DNA from: Spongilla lacustris
Taxonomy: Eukaryota > Porifera > Demospongiae > Spongillida > Spongillidae
Direction of reading: 5' to 3'
Length of the DNA: 64,000 nucleotides
Assembly: GCA_949361645.1 (NCBI GenBank)
Contig: OX442415.1
Span: 11,516,245 to 11,580,244 of the forward strand
Positions 10,999-21,200 of the stretch are shown piece after piece; the first letter of the stretch is position 1; the number at the start of each line of letters is the position of its first letter. A program made the position numbers and the translations under genes. The notes under the pieces were generated by a model that saw nothing but the letters and a program-made list of their open reading frames with translations, had not been told where the DNA came from and made no database searches.

Positions 10999-11730
10999 AT
11001 GGCGACTGCAGTGTTGTATCGCGACATCTCCTCCCATCAGGCTAGCTATGGACAAAAGCTCATCGAGCAACTCAAACCCGTCGAGCGAGGCATAAAAGTG
11101 CTCGACCTCGGGTGCGGGACTGGCGGTTTGTCTGCCGTGTGGGCGGATCTTGTCGGCCCTACTGGGAGTGTGGTGGGCGTGGATCCCGATACAAGTAGAC
11201 TTCAACTGGCCCGCAAGCAGTACCACGATAAGAACAACTTGACATTCTACGAGGGTAGCACGGACAATTTCCCGCAAGATGAGTACGATGTGGTCTTTTG
11301 TAATTGCGTCTTGAACTGGGTCAAGAACAAGAGGGCAGCGTTTACTAATGTTTACCAGAATGTTCGACGCGGAGGGCGCTTTGCGTTCGTTGTTCCTGAA
11401 ATCCTGATGCCAATGCTAGGTCGTCTGACGGACATGATGCGCGAGGAACACGCCAAGGCTCTGTATAATAGAATGGAGTACTTATCGCGACAAGAGTACG
11501 AAGAGTTGGCTCGGTCTGTTGGTTTCAAAGTGGAACATTCGGTCTCGTTACCAAGGACACTATCATTAGACACTGAGAATTTGCTGGCGTATTGGAAAGG
11601 TACTTCACATGGAGCATTTGATACCGCATTCATCGACGAACCAGTTTTAAGCATGTTCAAGGAGGAGCACGAGGGCAAAATTATCGAATCGAACGGCCCA
11701 GTTATTTATATGATTTTGGTGAAATTGTGA
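10999..11730 (+). CDS. Class I SAM-dependent methyltransferase, intronless
   Basis: A 243-residue single-exon protein that begins at the first ATG. The Rossmann-type SAM-binding motif I is VLDLGCGTGG at residues 34-43; the acidic ribose-binding position follows as GVDPD at 60-64. Motif II is around YDVVFCNCVLNWV (96-108) and the post-motif strand is RRGGRFAFVVPE. The overall arrangement resembles small-molecule methyltransferases of the trans-aconitate, arsenite or juvenile-hormone-acid type, and a helical segment at 135-200 could form the substrate lid. It lacks the conserved cysteine set expected for an arsenite methyltransferase, so the substrate is not assignable. Likely cytosolic, with no signal peptide. 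It stands alone with no close neighbour on the same strand, and its higher GC content than the flanks fits a real coding exon. Confidence 0.85.
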   Translation: MATAVLYRDISSHQASYGQKLIEQLKPVERGIKVLDLGCGTGGLSAVWADLVGPTGSVVGVDPDTSRLQLARKQYHDKNNLTFYEGSTDNFPQDEYDVVFCNCVLNWVKNKRAAFTNVYQNVRRGGRFAFVVPEILMPMLGRLTDMMREEHAKALYNRMEYLSRQEYEELARSVGFKVEHSVSLPRTLSLDTENLLAYWKGTSHGAFDTAFIDEPVLSMFKEEHEGKIIESNGPVIYMILVKL

Positions 11731-12903
11731 TATTATATACATGTACATTCCCCATCCAAAATAGACTCAGTTGAAGACTATATCATCAGTTGGGGGAGGG
11801 CAGTCACCTCACTCCTCCAATAACCAACTAAGTGTTTGCGTGTTAGCTATTCAGTGTGCTTGTGTGTATATCAATCAGTGTATATATTGTATTATAATAT
11901 AATGTGTGTGTGTTTATGTGTATTTTTTATAATTACATGTACATGGCAGCAATACTTCTATCAAGATTAGGGTTAGGTTTTTCCAAGATTAAAACCCTGC
12001 ACATTTTAAGTCAACACTTATATGTAGTGGATAAATGTAGGAATGAATCTGATTCCTTTAGTCATGATTTTTTTTTGTCTCATTTTTTGTTAAAGCACTT
12101 CAGTAGATTTGCAGAGCACTTCCCGGCAATTGTTGTATAGAAGGAAGTGGTGGTGGCCACTCCGACACCTGCTGCTGTAATATCAAGAAATTCACCCATA
12201 CCAGCAGTTAACCAGTACGATATGTACATACGTCTGTACACCAATTTACTTTAGATAGTAGCCAGCAGTGTTTCTATGCAGTATCATAACTCCAAGCTGC
12301 ACTCCAGACCATTAGTCCATGAGTAGCACTTGCATGTTCACCAAAAAGTAAAGGCTGTCACTTAACACAGCTGAAACAGGAATTATTTGGTTTCTGCCCC
12401 CTCCCCCCCTTGCACTTTCCTTTCCTATATGTAAGTGCATGCATGTATGGACTTTCATCCTAAAATCAATCTATAGTTTTGACTCCGGTCCCTGTAACAG
12501 TGCCATTTTGTAGCTCAGCAGTGGATGTACTCTTTTTTACTATTGTTGCATATTTGGAGCCCTAAGATTAATAATGACTAAATGCCCACATGTTGAATAA
12601 CTAGTTATTAAATTCAATATTTATATATTGTGTCCATCCAAATTTGACTGTTCAGTTGTGAATAAAAGCAATGAAACAAGTAAATAAAAAGTTTTCTATG
12701 AGAAAGTTGGTGGTATACAGAATTTGAAGGCAATAGTGGCAGGGAAATATGGATCTGCTAATAAGAAAAAAAGAAATGCATTGTTACATTGATTGGACAT
12801 CTATCCTTTGAAGAATCGACTACCCCCCGTGCATTATTCACATGTTTTATTGTCCATGATTATAAATAAAGTTTATTAAAAGAAATAAATACAAACAGGT
12901 ACA
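11731..12903. other. Intergenic stretch downstream of methyltransferase
   Basis: Probably includes the 3' UTR. TGTG-rich and AT-rich patches occur and AATAAA-type signals cluster at 12865-12890, just before the retroelement fragment. No gene was recognised. Confidence 0.35.
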
Positions 12904-13334
12904 TTGCACCATGCATCTTCATCCGGTAGCTTACCTAGAGGTTGGATGTGGCTGGGGGCTGGACAAATCAAAAATATCTTAGTCTCCAACTTGGATGGCA
13001 GTCCCTCTGTAGCATTTGACATCAATATGACATCTCCGCTAAATTCATCTTTAGTTATGGAAGCGGGTATATCATCTGGTGTGGCTGCTAGAGCTGCAGA
13101 GAAGAGGAAACACTTGGAAAATAATGCTCCATGCAAACAGTTAGGCTGGCGGTGCATTCCCTTAGTGGTGGAAATGGGGATCTGAAGCCATCGAGGTGTT
13201 TTCCACTGTGGCATCTGTCAGGAGAAATTCCAACAGAAAAGTCAAGAGCTCTGGCCACCCTCTATGGATGTCTTAGCATGATTCTGGTATGGGCCAATGC
13301 TGGAGCTATTTTGATCAGATCATACCTGCCATAA
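12904..13334 (+). mobile_element. Retroelement pol C-terminal fragment
   Basis: Two overlapping plus-strand frames carry consecutive parts of one protein tail. The first has VAFDINMTSPLNSSLVMEAG, then AARAAEKRKH and LGWRCIPLVVE. After a frame change the second continues with ALATLYGCLSMILVWANAGA. I recall this pattern (a D-x-T-SPLN block, an R-K-H block and a GW-x-CIPLVVE block) as the tail of non-LTR-type retroelement polyproteins in marine invertebrates. The frameshift shows it is dead. A related fragment lies at 41856-42316 on the opposite strand. Without a search the exact class is uncertain. Confidence 0.5.
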
Positions 13335-13842
13335 TCTGCCTTAATGACATTAATTTGGACTAATAGTATTGTATTAATAATAACAGTAAACTGAAATGGA
13401 CCTTCATAAGAACAAAAATTTCAAGAACATGTGTTTTAAAGTGTTGTGTGAGCTTGACCTTCTGCCTCACTACTCAGACCACAAGAAGAGACCTTCACTG
13501 GATGGAGCACTCAACAGAGTCCCAAAGCACTGCACTGGATGTTCTCTGTTCTAGTGAACAATGGAGCCAAGTGTTACAGTATCTTATAGGACATAGTAGG
13601 TGTCTGGCAATATAGCATGCATGGGTAAGTGGCCAGCACAAACCGAGGCAATATTCATGTAGGCTACATAGCAGGAAGGCTATACATAAGAGGGTCACCA
13701 AATACACGTACATACAACACCTAAACGCATATTACATATAATATTATGATATAATATAATTACGATATTATATATTGTGATTGAATTACATGCAACCTTA
13801 CATAAGCGTAAATATATATTGCATGTACCATCATCTTAAGCA
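13335..13842. other. Intergenic stretch, nothing recognised
   Basis: AT-rich sequence with an (ATAT)-type patch at 13735-13775 before the CA block. No coding feature was seen. Confidence 0.35.
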
Positions 13843-14006
13843 CACACAACACACACACAACATGCACACACACAACATGCACACACACAACACATGCACA
13901 CACACAACATGCACACACACAACACATGCACACAACACACACCACATGCACACAACACACACCAAACACACACAAAACACACACACACACACATAACACA
14001 CACCCA

Positions 14007-14044
<38 letters not shown>
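13842..14044. repeat. (CA)n-rich microsatellite with CACAACATGCACA units
   Basis: About 200 bp made of ACACACAACATGCACA-type units, which end in a pure (CA)n run. It directly abuts the 3' end of the receptor-like sequence on the minus strand. Confidence 0.95.
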
Positions 14045-14047
<3 letters not shown>

Positions 14048-14054
14048 TCAGTCA

Positions 14055-15042
14055 TTAATTGTCATTTTTGCACACACTTTCTGTTGGAAACACATAGGTG
14101 GTATAGCTTTTGGGCATGGTATCTGTTTCCTTCTTTATAGTGACTGGTTCTTCTTCATCAACAATACTGTCTCTTTCAAGTTGTGTTCTTCTATGCCTCT
14201 TGCTGCACAATGTGACCACCAGTATGTGCGTTAGAAGCGTGGCACCAGTCGAGAGGCTCCACCCTGCTCCGCTGAGTGCACTGGCCACAGATAGCCCGTG
14301 GTTTCCTGCAGGAGATGCTGCTCCATACACACGATTGATGAATGCCAGTATAGTGAAAATGCAGAACAAAATAGGATAGGCAGACAGGGGAAGCAGCTGT
14401 CTGAGGGCCTTCCAGTTTTGATCACCATCTGCACGATTTCCTAGCTGGTTATGTCTCATTCTGAAGGCCAAGATGGCCACCATGACTATCATAGCTGTAG
14501 ATTCAGTTAAAAGAATGACCATTGACGGTCCATACCAGAGAACAAATTGTTCAATGACCCCAACCAAGAGTACGTGAGACGGACAGTTGTCTTCCCAATT
14601 CTGTATCCAGCACCATGATCCAGAAAGTCCATAGGTGTGTGTTGTGAATGGTACTGCAGTGATAAGAACCGGTACAAGGAGAGAGGCAAGGACGTATACG
14701 AGTTCAAGGCTCCGAAGGTTCTTGTGAAAAACAGCAAAGAAGAAGAGATGAATGGTAACATAAGCAATACAGGAGTAAGCTTCCAGCTGCGACACACAAA
14801 GACTCGTACTGTGCCGGGTTTTTCGTGTAGTTGATGAAAATGACTTGTAGGACTACTACAATGCTTAGCGTCAGGGAAGCCAGCACTTGATACAGGGCTA
14901 ACCGATAAACAGGCTTCTGGTACAACTTCAGAATCCATACGAGCGAGGAGGCAAGTAGACATGCCAGTACAGAAACTCCGTTGCCTGTACTGAGAATTAT
15001 CAGTGTCGTCTGAGAGAATCCACTGCAGTTTGAAAGATTCAT
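14055..15042 (-). pseudogene. 7TM receptor paralogue disrupted by a frameshift in TM3
   Basis: The minus strand holds two overlapping frames that align end to end with the receptor at 1334-2335. The first (15042 down to about 14763) gives the N-terminus, TM1 and TM2, with PVYRLALYQVLASL and then NPAQYESLCVAAGSLLLY. The second (about 14775 to 14055) continues with AYVTIHLFFFAVFHKNLRSLE through TM7 and a polar tail. Between the matched Tyr and the matched Val-Thr there are 33 nt in the intact paralogue but only 7 nt here, a net loss of 26 nt that removes about eight residues of TM3 and breaks the frame. No GT-AG intron would repair it plausibly. Either it is a recent pseudogene or the assembly is wrong here. 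The rest of both frames remains open, so the lesion is young. Confidence 0.75.
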
Positions 15043-15708
15043 TAGTGCTCTACATTGATCACATGATTTGTGTAGAAATAGGTCGCATTTTTAGGTCCCT
15101 TGGGTTAGTAAATTCACAACTTCCCTACCACCACACTTATCAAAACAATATAATTTAATATCGATTAAGTAATGCAATAGTTGCATTTTTTTTTTCCCGG
15201 CTGGCCTTAGATAAGGCTGATGCCCCATACGCCCCGCTTTCCATTCTTTTATCGTGAAAACAGTTTAATTTATGAAAGAAAGTATTATTAATATGCATCC
15301 CGAGAGATGTTTCACAGGGCTCAGGGCTGGTGCGCTGGCAGTTAGCTTAGTTCTTGTACCCAGCCTGATTTTTTGTTGGACGTTCCCACAAATAAATCAA
15401 CAACCGAGGTCGAGGGTACGATGAGTAAATTAATAAATTCATGGTTGACCAGATTCCAGAATCCGCGCAAATTACCCATGCATGCTCGCAAGCTATACAC
15501 AAGTTATAACATTCTCACTGCCAGAGAAGAATGGAAAATGCTATAGTCCTATACATTTAGCACGCGTGCGGACAACATATAACATTGATCACAAATGCGC
15601 TAATTGAAATATTTGACCCTTTTCCCCTTGCTTTTTACACTACTATTACCTTTAATATAAAAATCCATCAACATTCTGTTCAATGTATGTGTTTTCAATC
15701 ATAATAAT
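15043..15708. other. Intergenic stretch, nothing recognised
   Basis: Upstream flank of the receptor-like pseudogene. It includes a T run at about 15187-15195. No coding feature was seen. Confidence 0.35.
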
Positions 15709-16172
15709 TTAAAACAATGCCTGGAATTCACTTCGGTACAGGGTACCATAGCAGCTATCCAGGAAGCAGCACGAGATGCAGAGACAGCTAGGAGGCGAGC
15801 TTTTTGAAACACGAGGCTTTCCATCTTTCCTGATAGGACTCTCCGGGACATTGGGGGTAAAACTATAAGGGTAACAACATCAGAAGTAGCAACTTGGTTG
15901 TTGGACTGAGCTACAGGATTACTTAATAAGGTGCTGATTACCAACCCCACATGGCTTCTAATTCATCCTGCTTGCGTACATGAATGGTTAAAATAAATAA
16001 ATGAAACACCACCACCTCTACCCCGCCTCAGCCTCACCTTTCTCCATGGCCTTTTCCATGTCCATTACCTGATGTCTCCTCCAAAGCCAATTTTAACTGC
16101 TGTGATGCCCTCCATTACATTGCCAAAGTGTCCTTCCACCATCACCTTGACGTCTTCATTTGTCAATTCCAT
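15709..16172 (-). CDS. Possible small two-exon protein with Cys-rich C-terminus
   Basis: Exon 1 runs from ATG at 16172 to 16069 (donor AG|GTAATG, phase 2) and encodes MELTNEDVKVMVEGHFGNVM then EGITAVKIGFGGDI. Exon 2 runs from 15862 (acceptor TTATAG) to the TAA at 15709 and starts SFTPNVPESPIRKDGKPR, ending in SCLCISCCFLDSCYGTLYR and a short tail. The joined length is 258 nt, 85 codons plus stop, in frame. The intron is 206 bp. I do not recognise the family. The acidic N-terminus and the C-x-C-x-x-C-C cluster are its only visible features; the cluster could bind metal or be palmitoylated, but that is inference. Another GT within the intron side (after ATGGAGAAAG, near 16037) gives alternative models. 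Confidence 0.4.
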
Positions 16173-16994
16173 TTACTTATAATTATTACAGTTATCTTTA
16201 TGTCCATACAGAAATGAAACATGCAATGAAATTATCAGCAGTTGCATGAATGCTTAAAACTAGGTAGTATATTAGTAAGTAGTTTAGAACAGATCAGAAG
16301 CCATGCAATCATAAGTAAACAAATCACATGAAGCCAAAAACTGAAAAAAGAAAAGAAGAAAGAAGCGAACCACTAGCTTGGTCATATGATATCTGTCGAT
16401 GGTTGGACTTTACATCCACTTTTAAAATATGTTAATCAACTCTACAGTCCAGAAATTAATGCACAGTGTTGGGAGGACTGCTGGCGCTATGGCTGTGCCC
16501 CTGTTAGAGTGTCAACCATACCCTGTTAGAGTGACTGCAACCCTGTTGGGGTCATTGAGAGTAGGTTAGAATGCCAACATAATAAAGGGTGGAATATGGA
16601 ATGTGTTTGTGCAACTGCATGTAGCACTTACAACCGTCTAATTATCAGACATCATATCTGCATGGGAAGCTAGTTGCAAACCTCATACCAGTTTTGCTGA
16701 ATGCAAAAATCATAACCAGTTAGGAATTAATTGCTAAGCACCTCACAACTGTAAAGCACACATCTGATCAACCAAATCCTTATCATGTAATTGCTTACTT
16801 TGCATAGTGAAGCATTTCTCACACTACACAGACACATACACACACACACATACACACATGCATATGCATGCATTCACATCTAATCAAATACATATTCATA
16901 CTCCCATGTCACTGTACATACCTGTAGTCCTACATATGTTGGGGTTTTTTTATTGATAGAGTTGTTTCTAACCACCCTGCAGTATATATAATAT
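16173..16994. other. Intergenic stretch, nothing recognised
   Basis: AT-rich sequence. A degenerate threefold repeat of 'CCCTGTTAGAGTG' occurs at 16500-16550 and a short CA patch at about 16835-16855. No gene was recognised. Confidence 0.35.
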
Positions 16995-17814
16995 GGGACA
17001 GTTTCCACGAAAATGGCCCTTCGTTTATAAGTATAAAATAATATAAAATTGCTATGTATTTGAATCGTAATAACTTCCGAACGGTTAAGGCTATCAACTT
17101 TCTATTGTCAACACTTCATACCACACCATTTCTCTACGGTAAAATACATTTTGGGGTCTTGCACTTGCTCCGTGCCAGAATTGCAACGTCCGATACCCCA
17201 CCGGGTTCAAACCCAACATAACTTTCTGTAGGAGTTATGAAATCGCTTCAAATTCGGTTTGTAGGTGGAGAGGTCCTATACCTATCGATTTGTTCTGTTC
17301 GTTGATTTTTATGCCATCCATTACGGAGATACAGTTGAACAAACTACGTACCCATTTTCGCGCTCGATTCGCGCCAATGATTTGGGCAAATTACGTTCCG
17401 CTCAATGTATGGGGAGGCGGGGATTATAACATTGGCGCGAATCAAGCGGGAAAACGTGCACGTAGTTTGTTCAACTGTATCTCAGTAACGGATGGCATAA
17501 AAATTAACGAACAGAACAAATCGATAGGTATAGGACATCTACACCTACAAACCAAATTTGAAGCGATTTCATAACTCCTACAGAAAGTTATGTTGAGTTT
17601 GAACCCGGTGGGGTATCTGACGTTGCAATTTTGGCACGGAGCAAGTGCAAGACCCCAAAATGTATTCTACCGTAGAGAAACGGTGTGGTATAAAGTGTTG
17701 AAAATAGGAAGTTGATAGCCTTAATCATTCGGAAGTTATTACGATTCAAATGCAAAGCAATTTTATATGATTTTATACTTATAAACGAAGGGCCATTTTC
17801 GTGGAAACTGTCCC
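16995..17814. mobile_element. 820-bp foldback (MITE-like) element
   Basis: Almost the whole element is one inverted repeat. The left arm (16995 to about 17388) begins GGGACAGTTTCCACG, and the right arm (about 17428 to 17814) ends with its reverse complement. Only a spacer of about 40 bp around 17390-17427 is unpaired. The arms differ by scattered substitutions. If the terminus is taken as ATGGGACAG, the flanks show a 7-bp candidate target duplication ATATAAT on each side, though the surroundings are AT-rich and this may be chance. A diverged relative lies at about 54893-55410. It encodes nothing convincing. Confidence 0.85.
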
Positions 17815-18237
17815 ATATATAATAAAATATATATGACATCATTTTCCGCGTTTTCTTGGTGTGGCATTCTACAGAATAAGAAGTGATTGGATATATAGTC
17901 CCCAGATCCAGTTAGCAGCAGTGGATTATAGTTTAATGGTGTCTATGTACTTCTGACAATCTATTTTTACTTGATAGTTTTACAATAATGCATTATGTTG
18001 CATTAATCATTTTGAGCCAGTTACCAAATTCAATTCATGAGTCTGTATAAAACTTGAACGTTTCAATTATAAATTGGCACATCCATTAAAACCCTCATGA
18101 ACAAGTACATTAGCTCTTGAATAGAATAGTTAACCAAGTTTTAAAAAAAAAATTGTCCAACACAAGCAACACAGAATCAACAGAAGTGATATTACAATAA
18201 ATATGTACAAATGATCTCCTCCATGTACTAAAAGATA
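17815..18237. other. 3' flank of ABCB copy A
   Basis: AT-rich sequence following the foldback element, which likely contains the 3' UTR of the minus-strand transporter ending at 18238. No further feature was seen. Confidence 0.35.
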
Positions 18238-21200
18238 TCAAAGCTTCAGAGTTTCAATCTCTTCCTCCATTCTCCTTCCCTTACTCTCACTCTTCTTCTG
18301 GAGCTCTGGCTCATCCACCAATGTCTGGTAACAGTGCAGCTTGTAGTACAGTCCTCTCATCTTCATCAGCTCTCCATGTGTGCCACTCTCTGCCAGCTGT
18401 CCACCCTTGATCACAGCTATGACATCAGCATTGTGGATGGTGGACAGACGATGGGCTATCACTATACTGGTGCGTCCTTCTCTGGCCTTGTCCAGGGCTT
18501 CTTGGACCACCTTCTCACTCTCTGTGTCCAGGGCAGAGGTGGCCTCATCCAGGAGGAGGATCTTGGGGTTCCTCACAAGGGCACGTGCAATGGCTATACG
18601 CTGCTTCTGTCCTCCACTCATCTGGGTACCTTTAGCCCCAACATTAGTGTTGTAGCCCTGAAATAGAAGTGAACAAAGGAAGTCAATAGTCATGAACAAC
18701 GTCAAATACCTCTGGGAGGGTCGCAATGAAGTTGTGTATATTTGCAGATTTGGCTGCAGCAATCATTTCCTCATCTGAAACCTCCAGGAAGTTGGCTCCA
18801 TAGCGAATGTTGTCAGCAATGCTGGCATCAAACAGAACAGGTTCCTGAGACACTATCCCAATGTTCTGCCTCAGCCATCGGATGTTCAGGTCACGGATGT
18901 CCTGCTGGTCCAGCCTCAGACATCCTGACTTGGGCTCATAGAACCGCTCAAGGAGGGACACCACTGTGCTCTTGCCACACCCACTTGGGCCCACCAGAGC
19001 TAACGTCTGTCCTGGGTTGAGTGCAACACTTAGCCCATTCAAGACCTGTACTTCTGGTCGAGATGGGTAGCAGAACGTGACATCCTCAACTTTGATAGCT
19101 CCACTGAATTTATTCTGTGAATGTGTGCACGTGTACATGTGTATGTGTTTATATGGGAGCAAAAGTACTCCTTCGATATAACATACAGGTTTGAGGCCCT
19201 CTTCAGAGCAGTACACACTGGTTGCAGGAATCCGATTGAGAAGAGCGAAGATGCGATTGGCAGACAGCCTAGCTGTGGCATAATTGGGTGCAAAGGCCCC
19301 GGCCTGTCCTGCAGCAAGGGCTCCAAAAACCAGTGCAAACAGGACAACAAATATATCGTTGAAGTTAAGGTGTAGGACGTGGTTAGTTGGGAGTGTCACA
19401 AGGAATGCTCCAAATCTGAATGCAATAACATATCCAAAGAAGAGGGCCCCCTGAGAGAATCCATAGGTGAGACCATATACCAATGAGTTCAGTAGAGCTC
19501 TTCTGTGAGGGCAGCCATGTAGGCAGGTAAGTGGGGTGTACTGTATATGATGCATGCTCAACAGGTATCAGCTTCTTACACATATGGTTTCCTTGATTCT
19601 ATCTCATACTTGTTAGCAAATATTCCCTCCACACCAAGGGATGCAACAGTACGAATGTTCTGGATGGAGTCCACTGCAAGCTGATAGGAAATTATTGTTA
19701 CATATAAATATTGCTCATAGATTTTGTGATACTTGAAGTGTCATATGGCAACATCTCACCTTTCCAGCATTTTCCAAAGCCTTCTTGTAGCCAACTGCAT
19801 GTCCTGTTAGAGCCTTTGTCCTCAATGCCCCAGCAATTATCATCACAGGTAAAAACCCCAAGATTACAATTGTAAGAATCCAGGAGTATACTAAGGCAAT
19901 GATCAGTGCCAACAGCAGTCCGAATGTAGATTCCAACATAGTGCCCAAACGTGTCCCTGTAGCCTAATGATTAAAAGAAGGATATGTTGTTGCTGTTATT
20001 AATAACAAGAAAATCACTGACAGTTTTTATATTTTTTGTTAATAGGATATATTGCCTTGAATAATATATGTTTGGGTGTCCCTGTATGTGTGAAGCAACC
20101 TACTCAATGATACTGGAATAACCATTGATACGCTTACTCATAAGATTGCTACTACATTTAGAGCACTTGGATATTCTTCGTTAGGTGATAGATTTAGTAT
20201 TTAAGTACTTTTCTGCAGACTGGAAGGTGTGCACACGAGAAAAACTTTAAACATGATTTATTTGCATGAAAGATTGTGTCTACATGTATGCATCCTTTCA
20301 GTCTGACCCTGTGATTATTTTTATCTCACAAATAAAATCATGTGATTGGACATGTGCAATGTACATGTACGTACAGTTGTATTGTGTTAAAGCATAGATT
20401 GTTGTTTTTTAAAGGAATAACTCAAATTGAATAGTACAGGCGGTGTGCACATGTAGGTGAGTAAGGGTTTGATACATATACATGTACATACATGTAGGAC
20501 AAGCTTACCCCCTCAACCTGGGCTGCATCATTGGACAGCCTTGTCACCAAGGCACCTGTTGAGTTTCTCTCATCATCAAACCAGCCAATCTCTTGCATCA
20601 GCATGGCATGAAAGCTCTCGGAGCGCAATCGTGATGTGAGCCGTTCACCAGCCACAGTGAAGCAGACCACCTGTTGTCACACGGTGAAATATATTACACA
20701 CATAAACACATGCACACCTTTGACAAGTTTGCAATTCCAGTTACACAGGCAAGAGCCAAGAAGAGCCCAGCCCATGGGTGTACCAGGGGAAAAATCTTGT
20801 CTGGCGGGTTTGCAAAGACACCCAGTATCTTCCCAAAGAAGATTGAGAAGAGTGGAGAAACTGCTCCAGCCACCATTGATCCAATCAGCCCCAGGGCAAT
20901 CATCCACCACTCTGGAGCATTCTTTTTGAGAATCTGTCTGAGGGAAACCACAGGGATCTCCTTGTCCCATTGCTCCTGGAGTTTCTTGGATGATATGCGC
21001 TCTAACTTCTCACTCTCAGAGGGTATTTTGCTTGGACTCCGCTGTTCTGTCAGTGAGGTTTTTGATTCAGGCTCAGATGCCTGCCCATGTTTTATGGAAC
21101 TCTGAGCAGAAGCAGAATGCACAAACCTGCGAGGGCCTCGTGACAGCTTGGTGATATCGATATCTCCATACGACTGAATGACAATGACCATTTAAAAAAA

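Noticed and set aside
11352..11678. 108-codon minus-strand frame
   Set aside because: It is antisense to the methyltransferase, whose motifs are unambiguous on the plus strand.
18334..18666. Plus-strand open frames of 90-110 codons opposite the NBD2 exon (also at 49213-49503 minus and 52246-52587 plus)
   Set aside because: They are antisense shadows of the highly conserved NBD coding sequence and recur in all three copies for that reason.
18683..19561. A single 292-codon exon merging introns 16 and 17 of copy A
   Set aside because: The frame passes through intron 16 only because that intron has no stop. GT-AG sites, a CA/TG-rich low-complexity insert and comparison with copies B and C show an intron there.
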